Origin: Candidatus Omnitrophota bacterium
GTDB lineage: Bacteria > Omnitrophota > Gorgyraeia > Gygaellales > Profunditerraquicolaceae
Assembly: GCA_028717045.1 (NCBI GenBank)
Contig: JAQUON010000024.1
Location: 1 to 14,336, forward strand
DNA: 14,336 nucleotides
Reading direction: 5' to 3'
Shown one piece after another: positions 6,988 to 12,477 of the stretch (positions are counted from its first letter, which is position 1; each line of letters begins with the position of its first letter). A program made the translations under genes and the position numbers. The notes under the pieces were generated by a model. The model was not told the origin of the DNA. It saw nothing but the letters and a program-made list of their open reading frames with translations, and made no database searches.

Positions 6988-7028
6988 TGTAATTTGTTTA
7001 GGGTTTAGGGCTTAGAAATTAGAATTTG
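6963..7028 (-). repeat. Single repeat arm D at the 5' end of the four-helix-bundle gene
   Basis: On the minus strand it reads CTAAGCCCTAAACCCTAAAC, then AAATTACAATGTCCCAAATC. This aligns with the right arm of copy A read on the minus strand (CTAAATTCTAAACAGATTCC, then AATGTCTTAAATCC). It therefore supplies both the upstream region and the start codon of the gene. One stretch contains TTTAGGGTTTAGGG. Confidence 0.8.
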
Positions 7029-7091
7029 TCTTACTGTAATTGACGTATTATTTCTACAAATCTAACTTAATTATTTGATAGAGAGGGCAGG

Positions 7092-8438
7092 TCAACGAAT
7101 CCTGCGATATGGAGTAGCCGGAATCTTGAGCTCATCGCGGTACTTAGCTACGGTACGGCGGGCGACTTTGAGGTTGTGTTTTTCCTGGATTAACTTTACG
7201 ACATCTTCGTCACTTAAAGGCTGGCGCTTGTCTTCCTCATCAATCAGTTCCTTAACTACTTTTTTAATAAAATTTGTGGATACGGCGGATTCGCCGCTCT
7301 GGCTATTCACGCTGCCTGAAAAAAGGTCCTTTAACGCAACAATTCCGCAAGGAGTCTTGGCAAATTTGTTCATAATCGTCCTGCAGACGGTTGTCTCATG
7401 GATCTTAAGCTCATTTGCCAGTTGGGCAAAAGTAAGGGGCTTTAAATGCGATAGCCCATGCCGGATTGCCTCTTCCTGGATCACGACAAGCCTCTCCATA
7501 ACTCTTCGTAAGGTTGACTGCCTTTTGGTGACTGCCCTTAAAAGCTCCTGCGCATTACGCAGCTTCTGTTCAATGAATTCGCGGGCAGCGGCATCAAGGT
7601 TTTTCTTCTTAAGCATCTCCTTATAACGCCTGTTTATGACTATGGTAGGGACGTATTCATTATTAAGGGTCAATTCAAGCGCTTCGTCTTTTTCTTCGAT
7701 AAGGACATCGGGGATAATCCTTTGCACCTCTTCAGCTGAATAATTTCGCCCTGGCTTGGGGTCAAGCTTTAGTATTTTTTGGATCAACGGCTCGATGACC
7801 TCAATAGGCTCTTTCAGCGATTTGGCAATAAGGCTGTAGTTCTTTTTTGCCACATCTTCAAGGTGAGATTCTACGATTTTAACCAAAAGAGGGCTATCCT
7901 GGCAGTTCCTTTTTAATTGCAGAATGAGGCACTCTTGAACAGTCCTTGCACCGACCCCTGCAGGCTCAAACTGTTGAATTAAACTAATAGCCTTTTCAAC
8001 CTCCTCACAAGAAATATGCAACGCGGCTGCCAGCTCATCTACAGTAGCCTTCAGAAAGCCATTATCATCAATATTACCGATTATTTCGCTGCCTACCCGC
8101 AGATCTTCGTCAGAATTAGCAAACATACCAAGCTGCCTAAGCAGCACGTCTTGCAGGGTGGGCTTTTTTGACAGGATTTTATCTGATATATCCTCAAAAA
8201 CGTCCTTTTTTTTGCTTTTGATGGCCCCTACAAGGCCGTTTTCCTCATCAGGAAGAGAGGAGGGAGGGGAAACAGTGACATCTTCTCCCAAACACTCTTC
8301 TTCCAGGCAAGGGTTGTTTAACAACTCTTCCTCAAGCAAATTTCTCAAATCAAGCGAGGAAATGGCAAGAATACGCAAAGATTGCCGCAATTCAGGAGCC
8401 ATGACCTTTCGTAATTCAAGCTTCTGCCGTAAGTCCAT
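7092..8438 (-). CDS. rpoN: RNA polymerase sigma-54 factor
   Basis: A 448-residue sigma-54, slightly shorter than the roughly 480 of proteobacterial homologues. Region I (1-48: LRKVMAPELRQSLRILAISS, then LDLRNLLEEELLNNPCLE) is the activator-responsive region. A short acidic region II follows, then the core-binding domain (about 90-260), a central HTH-bearing domain and the C-terminal RpoN box ARRTVAKYRDEL near residues 426-437, which reads the -24 element. All hallmark regions are present. It directs transcription only with an AAA+ activator such as the one encoded at 4040-5464. The promoter (TTGACC, 16 nt, TATACT) ends 6 nt before the ATG, so a leaderless mRNA is predicted. The usual lptB upstream and hpf/ptsN downstream are absent. 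Confidence 0.96.
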   Translation of the reverse strand: MDLRQKLELRKVMAPELRQSLRILAISSLDLRNLLEEELLNNPCLEEECLGEDVTVSPPSSLPDEENGLVGAIKSKKKDVFEDISDKILSKKPTLQDVLLRQLGMFANSDEDLRVGSEIIGNIDDNGFLKATVDELAAALHISCEEVEKAISLIQQFEPAGVGARTVQECLILQLKRNCQDSPLLVKIVESHLEDVAKKNYSLIAKSLKEPIEVIEPLIQKILKLDPKPGRNYSAEEVQRIIPDVLIEEKDEALELTLNNEYVPTIVINRRYKEMLKKKNLDAAAREFIEQKLRNAQELLRAVTKRQSTLRRVMERLVVIQEEAIRHGLSHLKPLTFAQLANELKIHETTVCRTIMNKFAKTPCGIVALKDLFSGSVNSQSGESAVSTNFIKKVVKELIDEEDKRQPLSDEDVVKLIQEKHNLKVARRTVAKYRDELKIPATPYRRIR

Positions 8439-8444
8439 AGCTGT

Positions 8445-8472
8445 AGTATAACATATCGAACTAGAAGGTCAA
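8445..8472 (-). promoter_or_regulatory. rpoN promoter, predicted leaderless start
   Basis: On the minus strand TTGACC (8472-8467), 16-nt spacer, TATACT (8450-8445), then ACAGCT and the ATG. The -10 box ends 6 nt before the start codon, which places transcription start at or within 1-2 nt of the A of ATG. No Shine-Dalgarno sequence is present, in agreement. Confidence 0.7.
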
Positions 8473-8475
8473 TAT

Positions 8476-8498
8476 CCCCGCTCACTCCGTTCGCGAGG
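8476..8498. repeat. Small GC inverted repeat
   Basis: CCCCGC (8476-8481), 11-nt loop, GCGAGG (8493-8498); five of six base pairs. It lies upstream of the rpoN -35 box, on the side facing the pilin gene. Function unknown. Confidence 0.35.
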
Positions 8499-8499
8499 A

Positions 8500-8566
8500 T
8501 TAATTCGCACAGCAACTTATGTCAGTAAATACCCTGCTACGCTTCCATAAGTTGCGTGCTCATTAA
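8500..8566. repeat. Long interrupted inverted repeat between rpoN and the pilin gene
   Basis: The left arm (8500-8521) has TTAAT, GCAC and GCAACTTATG; the right arm (8546-8566) has CATAAGTTGC, GTGC and ATTAA. About 19 paired bases are interrupted by one bulge and one 2-nt mismatch, with a 24-nt loop. It lies in the divergent gap, about 140 bp before the pilin promoter. It might be a regulatory RNA structure, a protein-binding site or a remnant of a small element. Confidence 0.7.
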
Positions 8567-8612
8567 GGTTGAGGTCGAGGCTAAGTAAGGTTAAGGTTGA
8601 GGCTTTAGGTAG
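8567..8612 (+). repeat. Hexamer array 2 (GGYYRA)
   Basis: GGTTGA, GGTCGA, GGCTAA, an irregular GTAA, GGTTAA, GGTTGA, then GGCTTTAGGTAG. It has the same terminal AGGTAG as the other plus-oriented arrays and abuts the long inverted repeat on its left. Confidence 0.8.
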
Positions 8613-8700
8613 CGTGTTTTTGCACCGTACGCCGTACGCAACACGCTGAGCGCATAACGCTTCCAGCACTCTATACTCTATATTACACTACATACTATCT
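8613..8700. repeat. TACGCWA-related spacer repeat before the pilin promoter
   Basis: Begins CGTGTTTTTGCACCGTACGC and continues with CGCATAACGC and ACTCTATACTCTATA. The order of phrases (CACCGTACGC, CGCATAACGC or CATAACGC, TACTCTATA) is shared with 9240-9310. Confidence 0.6.
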
Positions 8701-8705
8701 TAAAC

Positions 8706-8734
8706 TTGACAGATTATCTTCTAGCGAGTATACT
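8706..8734 (+). promoter_or_regulatory. Pilin gene promoter
   Basis: TTGACA (8706-8711), 17-nt spacer, TATACT (8729-8734): a near-consensus sigma-70-type promoter. Transcription would start near 8741, leaving a leader of about 11 nt that contains GAGG (8743-8746) before ATG 8752. Confidence 0.85.
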
Positions 8735-8751
8735 AAGATTATGAGGAACCA

Positions 8752-9141
8752 ATGAGAAAAGGATTTACGTTAGTAGAAATCATGATAGTGGTAGCCGTTA
8801 TCGCGCTCTTGGCAACATTGGCGATACCTAACCTTTTACGCTCCAGAGTCAACGCAAACGAAGCCTCTGCGCAGGCAACCCTGAAGACCATCTCTACCGG
8901 ATGCGAACAATACGCTGCTGCTAATGAAGGCGGCTACCCTACAGAGTTCGACGAATTACTAAACGCTACGCCGGCCTTCCTAAACGAAAACTATACCAAC
9001 GGCACAAGAAACGGCTATAACTTCACCTGCGAGTTTGGAACCGGAGACGGATATACTTGCGATGCCCTGCCTGCCCAAATGAATTTTACCGGTACCAAAA
9101 GGTTCCGCGTCTCTACCGGCGCAGTAATGTCAACGTACTAA
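8752..9141 (+). CDS. Type IV pilin / pseudopilin-like protein
   Basis: A 129-residue secreted filament subunit candidate. The class III signal is MRKG followed by FTLVEIMIVVAVIALLATLA: prepilin peptidase would cut after Gly4 and methylate Phe5, and Glu9 is the conserved Glu5 of the mature protein. The hydrophobic helix continues to about residue 26 (AIPNLLRSR), then an amphipathic helix (ANEASAQATLKTIS) and a short globular domain with Cys51, Cys93 and Cys103. The globular domain is small, as in PilA/GspG-type minor pilins (about 130-150 residues). It stands alone with its own strong promoter and a Shine-Dalgarno; no assembly ATPase, secretin or peptidase gene is near, so it would use machinery encoded elsewhere. 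Whether it is a pilus, competence or type II secretion subunit cannot be told. Confidence 0.92.
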   Translation: MRKGFTLVEIMIVVAVIALLATLAIPNLLRSRVNANEASAQATLKTISTGCEQYAAANEGGYPTEFDELLNATPAFLNENYTNGTRNGYNFTCEFGTGDGYTCDALPAQMNFTGTKRFRVSTGAVMSTY

Positions 9142-9180
9142 TAGAAGTACCCGCCATAATTCCACTGCAGAACAATAATA

Positions 9181-9239
9181 GGTCAAGGTTGAGGCCCAGG
9201 TTAAGTATAAGGTTAAGGCCAAGGCTAAGGCCAAGGTAG
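9181..9239 (+). repeat. Hexamer array 3 (GGYYRA)
   Basis: GGTCAA, GGTTGA, GGCCCA, GGTTAA, GTATAA, GGTTAA, GGCCAA, GGCTAA, GGCCAA, GGTAG. It is preceded by AACAATAATA, close to AATTATAATA before array 4, so both boundaries of the arrays look conserved. It fills most of the gap after the pilin gene together with the following 7-base family. Confidence 0.8.
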
Positions 9240-9310
9240 CGCGTGTACACCGTACGCATAACGCTGAACGCACAACCTATCCCGTACTCGATACTCTATA
9301 CACTATAACT
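9240..9310. repeat. TACGCWA-related spacer repeat before the DUF134 promoter
   Basis: Contains ACACCGTACGCATAACGCTG and GTACTCGATACTCTATACAC, parallel to 8613-8700. The promoter TTGACA follows 16 bp later. Confidence 0.6.
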
Positions 9311-9325
9311 CAATAATAAATCTAC

Positions 9326-9353
9326 TTGACACGCCCGCCTTTCTGTGGATAAT
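9326..9353 (+). promoter_or_regulatory. DUF134 gene promoter
   Basis: TTGACA (9326-9331), 16-nt spacer, GATAAT (9348-9353). The predicted start near 9360 falls inside the palindrome 9356-9369 and gives a leader of about 75 nt. In the leader, TGGGCT (9409-9414) and AGCCCA (9422-9427) can form a small hairpin just before the ATG. Confidence 0.8.
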
Positions 9354-9355
9354 AA

Positions 9356-9369
9356 TGAGTATGTACTCA
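9356..9369. promoter_or_regulatory. Candidate operator overlapping the DUF134 transcription start
   Basis: TGAGTATGTACTCA: perfect 6-bp arms with a 2-nt centre, just after the -10 box. The 12-mer AGTATGTACTCA within it occurs again inside the DUF134 gene (about 9719-9730). Because DUF134 is a predicted DNA-binding family, autoregulation is a reasonable guess. Confidence 0.4.
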
Positions 9370-9435
9370 AAATAACCAGGGCGTTAAAAGTAAGTAAGTT
9401 TAAGTAAATGGGCTTTCGACGAGCCCAAAAATACC

Positions 9436-9807
9436 ATGAAACCACGCGGCAGGCCAAGAAAATACAGGATAGTAAAAAAAGACCCCAAAATAAGCCAATT
9501 TAGCCCAAGAGGAAGGCCCGGAAGGCCTGATGAAATTGAGCTAAAAATGGATGAATTTGAGGCTATCAGGCTGGCTGATTTAATGGGACTAAGACAGAAG
9601 GAAGCAGCCAAATCCATGAGAATATCCCAACAGACCTTTAGCAGGACCCTTAAGAAGGCAAGAAAAGCACTGGCAAGCGCCATTGTGGATGGAAGGATCA
9701 TTAGGATCCAGGGAGGCCAGTATGTACTCAGTACGCGCCACGATTTGTCTCATATAGACGCCGCCAGACCGCAGCAAGCAGGCCAAAACATCTCAAAAAT
9801 CACCTAA
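9436..9807 (+). CDS. DUF134 (UPF0251) family predicted DNA-binding protein
   Basis: A 123-residue basic protein. The N-terminus MKPRGRPRKYR and the repeat of that theme (SPRGRPGRPDEIEL) are AT-hook-like. The middle, LKMDEFEAIRLADLMGLRQKEA, and MRISQQTFSRTLKKARKALA (about 56-83) form a sigma-70-region-4-like helix-turn-helix, with MRISQQTFSRTL as recognition helix. This is the DUF134 signature. Homologues are short, commonly about 100-150 residues, and many have a C-terminal nitrogenase-cofactor-type domain; it is absent here, the C-terminus (HIDAARPQQAGQNISKIT) being short and probably disordered. The role is presumed transcriptional control of unknown targets. The gene is monocistronic with its own promoter and a palindrome at the start point. 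The Shine-Dalgarno before ATG 9436 is weak. Confidence 0.9.
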   Translation: MKPRGRPRKYRIVKKDPKISQFSPRGRPGRPDEIELKMDEFEAIRLADLMGLRQKEAAKSMRISQQTFSRTLKKARKALASAIVDGRIIRIQGGQYVLSTRHDLSHIDAARPQQAGQNISKIT

Positions 9808-10054
9808 AAGCCTATCCTTATAGCCGTGCTCAACCCCCGAATAACCTATATCCTGAACTTCCTATAATATATCTTATGTTAACTTGAGCATACTTGAATA
9901 ATATTAATTAACTGTATGTAATACAATAAGTTACGTTAATATGGTATTTTCCTGTGGAAAAGCCACTTTTAACTTACTCGGACTTACTTATGTTTTTTAA
10001 GGATTGCAGCGCTTAACAAATGATTAGTTTATTTAACAATAAACCAGGGCGGGC
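9808..10054. other. AT-rich gap between convergent DUF134 and dinB
   Basis: No gene seen. It is rich in A and T with the phrases ACTTGA and ACTTACT each occurring twice. GTGG (9954-9957), a 5-nt loop, CCAC (9963-9966) and TTTT form a weak hairpin that might end DUF134 transcription. Unlike most gaps here it has none of the 6- or 7-base repeat families. Confidence 0.4.
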
Positions 10055-11209
10055 TTATATCCGGGGCATTCTCTTTGTTAGGCCTATAATTCCGGGGTAA
10101 ATCGACCCTTCTCCGAAACGGCCATTAATTTTATCTATTGTTTTAAGTAAATCCTCCCTCCTTTTTTGCTCTTCAAATAAAGGAAGGTACCTATTAGGCA
10201 AAAGACCGCTGCAGGTTACTCCAAGCGCCCTTACCTTGGGCATCTTGGGTCCGATTTTAGCCATTATTTTAAGGCTTCTTTGGTAGATCTGGTAACCATC
10301 ATTAGAACCTTCGTGAAAGGCCTTCTGAGCCCCTAGGTTGCCCATTTCAGGGCCATTTAACCATAGGTGCACAGTATCTGCCAGGAGGTTTTGAGCCCTT
10401 AAGCGTTGAGCAACCATTTCAGATAGCAACCTGACCCACGCCCTAATAAACCCCGGGGTTTGCGTTGCCCTGGGCAAGGTATAAGAATGGCCTACTGACT
10501 TAGGCCTTGATTCTTCTTCAGCAGGCTCAAAGCGTTCCTGAGAATGTAAAGACAGGTAAAGATTAAACCCATATTTGCCTAAATTTTGCTCAAGAAAATC
10601 GGCGCTTTTAAGATACAGGTCAAGGCAGGTTTTGACTCCTAAATCGCTTAAAATTTGCCCGGTTTTTTTGCCTACCCCGCAGATTTTGCCCACCGCTACC
10701 AGGTCTAATATTTCAGTTAAATTCGTATCAGTCAGGACAGCTATGCCGTTAGGCTTATTCAGCTTGGAAGCCAGCTTTGCTAAAAGCCAGTTCTTGGCTA
10801 TGCCCACTGAAGCGGTAATGTGAAAATCTGCATATATTCTTTCCTGGATTTGACGAGCAAACTTTTGTGGCTCAACACTATCATTAATATCCATCTGGAA
10901 CTCGTCAATTGAGGTATACGCCAGGCTGAAACCATAGCCTTCAAGCATCCGGAATATCTGCTCAGAAATCCATATATACCTCCCCTGCTGGGCAGGCACA
11001 AACTCTAAATTCGGGCATAATTGCAGGGCATCCCGGGAAGACATGCCGGAATCAATACCGTACGCCTTGGCCTCATAGCTAGCAGCGCAGACTACGGTAT
11101 GCATCCTGTTATCGCGGGAACCGACTATAAGGGGTTTTTCTTTCAAGCGAGGGTTAATTGCCTGTTCAATGGAGGCAAAAAAGGCATCCATGTCGATGTG
11201 CAGGATCAT
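10055..11209 (-). CDS. dinB: DNA polymerase IV (Y-family translesion polymerase)
   Basis: A 384-residue Y-family polymerase that extends across damaged or misaligned templates. The N-terminus ILHIDMDAFFASIEQ carries catalytic Asp6 and steric-gate Phe11; the second acidic pair is Asp102-Glu103 in TSIDEFQMD. The fingers (VVCAASYEAKAYGI) and the thumb HhH region (ICGVGKKTGQILSDLGVKT) are present, followed by the little-finger domain (about 235-350, HSYTLPRATQ). The length is normal. The C-terminus (FGEGSIYPGIIGLTKRMPRI) shows no clear QLxLF-type clamp motif, although IIGL might serve. It follows the DUF6504-like gene and lexA on the same strand. A promoter-like block ends 8 nt before the ATG, with its -35 partly in repeat copy B. 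Confidence 0.95.
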   Translation of the reverse strand: MILHIDMDAFFASIEQAINPRLKEKPLIVGSRDNRMHTVVCAASYEAKAYGIDSGMSSRDALQLCPNLEFVPAQQGRYIWISEQIFRMLEGYGFSLAYTSIDEFQMDINDSVEPQKFARQIQERIYADFHITASVGIAKNWLLAKLASKLNKPNGIAVLTDTNLTEILDLVAVGKICGVGKKTGQILSDLGVKTCLDLYLKSADFLEQNLGKYGFNLYLSLHSQERFEPAEEESRPKSVGHSYTLPRATQTPGFIRAWVRLLSEMVAQRLRAQNLLADTVHLWLNGPEMGNLGAQKAFHEGSNDGYQIYQRSLKIMAKIGPKMPKVRALGVTCSGLLPNRYLPLFEEQKRREDLLKTIDKINGRFGEGSIYPGIIGLTKRMPRI

Positions 11210-11217
11210 TTCGTAGT

Positions 11218-11246
11218 AGTATTGAGTAAAATAAACTGTTCGCCAA
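11218..11246 (-). promoter_or_regulatory. dinB promoter candidate, near-leaderless
   Basis: On the minus strand TTGGCG (11246-11241), 17-nt spacer, AATACT (11223-11218), then 8 nt to the ATG. The -35 overlaps the outer edge of repeat copy B. The block from the repeat edge to the start codon is about 80% identical to the one before the DUF6504-like gene, including TACTACTACGA. The boxes are imperfect. Confidence 0.5.
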
Positions 11247-11380
11247 ATCCTAAATCCTAAACTCTAAATCCTAAACAAATTCCAAATCTCAATGTTTTAA
11301 ATCCCAAACGAATTCGTTTAAAGCATTGGGATTTGTGATTTATGATTTGTTTAGAATTTATGATTTAGTGCTTAGGATTT
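11244..11380. repeat. Palindromic 7-base-phrase repeat, copy B
   Basis: 137 bp, symmetric about 11312, with perfect centre AAACGAATTCGTTT. The left arm repeats TAAATCC-type phrases (CAAATCCTAAATCCTAAACT); the right arm mirrors it and ends TTAGTGCTTAGGATTT, also found in copy C and, inverted, in the left arm of copy A. Its right edge supplies the TAA stop of the DUF6504-like gene (11379-11381), and its left edge overlaps the dinB -35 box. Confidence 0.85.
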
Positions 11381-11690
11381 AACTTATAACTTTATCTAAT
11401 CGCCAACTTAGACTTACGCTGCTAAACGATATCTGATACAGGTCAAGGCCGGTACTTACCGAGAAACAATGAAGCGTTTCCTGACCGCGGCGCTCCTGCC
11501 AATAATAGGTAATTTCTTTTATTTTATATTTATTATTATTCCAGATAAAAAGGCGGGGATTTGCCCTGGTGTTCTTAAACCACACCAGCACTTCAATCCG
11601 CCGGCCTATGGCGGTTGAGCTTTTTTCTTCACCGGTTTCATGAATATGGCGGTCCCAGCGGGCCTTGGGGCTAAAACTACTGTAGGGCAT
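11379..11690 (-). CDS. DUF6504-like small protein of an SOS/Y-polymerase cassette
   Basis: A 103-residue soluble basic protein. The centre, RRIEVLVWFKNTRANPRLFI, followed by WNNNKYKIKEITYYWQERRG and a C-terminal FSVSTGLDLYQISFSSVSLSWRL in strand-like phrases, fits the small beta-rich DUF6504 family, whose members pair a polymerase-associated gene with a W-R-Y-x-V-x-E-I core. That family is often found beside imuB/dnaE2 or dinB and has no proven biochemical role. The assignment is by pattern memory and is moderately sure. It lies between lexA and dinB in the same orientation. The stop codon falls on the edge of repeat copy B. A promoter-like TTGCCA, 17 nt, TGTACT ends 6 nt before the ATG, with no Shine-Dalgarno, so it is predicted leaderless. 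Confidence 0.65.
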   Translation of the reverse strand: MPYSSFSPKARWDRHIHETGEEKSSTAIGRRIEVLVWFKNTRANPRLFIWNNNKYKIKEITYYWQERRGQETLHCFSVSTGLDLYQISFSSVSLSWRLDKVIS

Positions 11691-11696
11691 CGTAGT

Positions 11697-11725
11697 AGTA
11701 CAGAATAAAACAAACTATCTGGCAA
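11697..11725 (-). promoter_or_regulatory. Promoter candidate of the DUF6504-like gene, leaderless
   Basis: On the minus strand TTGCCA (11725-11720), 17-nt spacer, TGTACT (11702-11697), then ACTACG and the ATG. Three bases of the -35 lie in the edge of repeat copy C. Confidence 0.5.
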
Positions 11726-11853
11726 ATCCTAAACAAATAATACCAAATGCCTATTTTCAGGGTCTATGGTCTATGGACTATAGACTATCGACCCTGTTGG
11801 GATTTGAAGCATTATGATTTGTTTAGAATTTATGGTTTAGTGCTTAGGATTTG
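11723..11853. repeat. Palindromic repeat copy C with a different nested core
   Basis: The outer edges CAAATCCTAAACAAAT and TTAGTGCTTAGGATTTG match the family, but the ACGAATTCGT centre is replaced by another inverted repeat at 11758-11796: CAGGGTC and GACCCTG arms enclosing 7-base GGTCTAT/ACTATAG phrases. It lies between lexA and the DUF6504-like gene. Confidence 0.8.
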
Positions 11854-11868
11854 CCGTTACCTATTATA

Positions 11869-12471
11869 TTATATATATCTTCTCACTATCGTCACCAATT
11901 TCCCTATCACCGTGAACTTACGATATATAGGCTGGTAGTTTTTATTCGCGGGTTCAAGGTAATACGCAGACCCCTTCTGCCTGAATATCTTTAACGTCAC
12001 TTCATTATTCTCCATACGTGCTGCAATGATATCTTTATTATGGGCGGTTGGCTGCTTTTTGATGATGGCGATATCCCCCTCCATGATTCCTGCTTCGGCC
12101 ATACTATCCCCTTTTATGCGCAAAGCGAATGTATCCTTCAGGGAGCGGCCGTAAAAAAAATCCCCCGGTTCAAGGTACCCTAAAATATCCTCATACGCTT
12201 CGTTGGGGCTGCCTGCAAAAATTGTGGATATTATGGGGATACGCGTGGGATTATCTCTTAATAATTCGATTGCGCGGGATTTATTATGCTGGCGCCTTAC
12301 AAAACCCTTGGCTTGTAAAACCTTTAAATAATCCCTGACTGTGCCGGTTGAGGAAAATTTCAGCTTATGCGCGATTTCCCGGATTGTCGGCGGCATTCCC
12401 CCCTCTATCCTTTCACGGATAAATTGTAATACCTTTTCTTGCTTGGGGGTCAAATGCGGCTGCGTACTCAT
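11869..12471 (-). CDS. lexA: LexA SOS repressor
   Basis: A 200-residue repressor-protease. A winged HTH (about 8-70: PPTIREIAHKLKFSSTGTVR, DYLKVLQAKGFV) binds operators; the linker carries the self-cleavage bond Ala86-Gly87 (STIFAGSPNEA). The S24 protease domain has nucleophile Ser123 (KGDSMAEAGI) and general base Lys161 (NEVTLKIF). All catalytic parts are intact, so RecA-stimulated cleavage is expected. The recognition-helix region (STGTVRDYLK) differs from that of proteobacterial LexA, so the operator may differ too. The promoter TTGACT, 17 nt, TAATAT ends 6 nt before the ATG, and a 20-bp palindrome spans the spacer, the natural place for autorepression. Two further damage-tolerance genes follow on the same strand, separated by repeat copies. 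Confidence 0.96.
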   Translation of the reverse strand: MSTQPHLTPKQEKVLQFIRERIEGGMPPTIREIAHKLKFSSTGTVRDYLKVLQAKGFVRRQHNKSRAIELLRDNPTRIPIISTIFAGSPNEAYEDILGYLEPGDFFYGRSLKDTFALRIKGDSMAEAGIMEGDIAIIKKQPTAHNKDIIAARMENNEVTLKIFRQKGSAYYLEPANKNYQPIYRKFTVIGKLVTIVRRYI

Positions 12472-12477
12472 GAAATG

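Larger units (their letters stand above)
6481..7028 (-). mobile_element. Putative four-helix-bundle gene element bounded by inverted 7-base repeats
   Basis: About 548 bp from CAAATCCTAAGC at the left to TTAGAATTTG at the right. The left end is palindrome A; the right end is a single arm of the same family (6963-7028). The enclosed gene is a 23S-IVP/Avd-like four-helix-bundle protein whose start codon lies within the right arm. There is no transposase and I see no clear target-site duplication. Mobility is inferred from the inverted ends and from related gene-less copies elsewhere in the window. Confidence 0.45.

Noticed and set aside
6622..7028. Diversity-generating retroelement (Avd-like protein present)
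   Set aside because: No reverse transcriptase, template repeat or variable repeat is in the window, and the protein fits the general four-helix-bundle family.
7075..7626. 183-codon plus-strand frame opposite rpoN
   Set aside because: Antisense shadow of the well-supported rpoN frame, with Ser/Leu-rich composition and no motif.
910..9239. CRISPR array
   Set aside because: The repeats are 6-7 bases in direct phase without spacers, and there are no cas genes.
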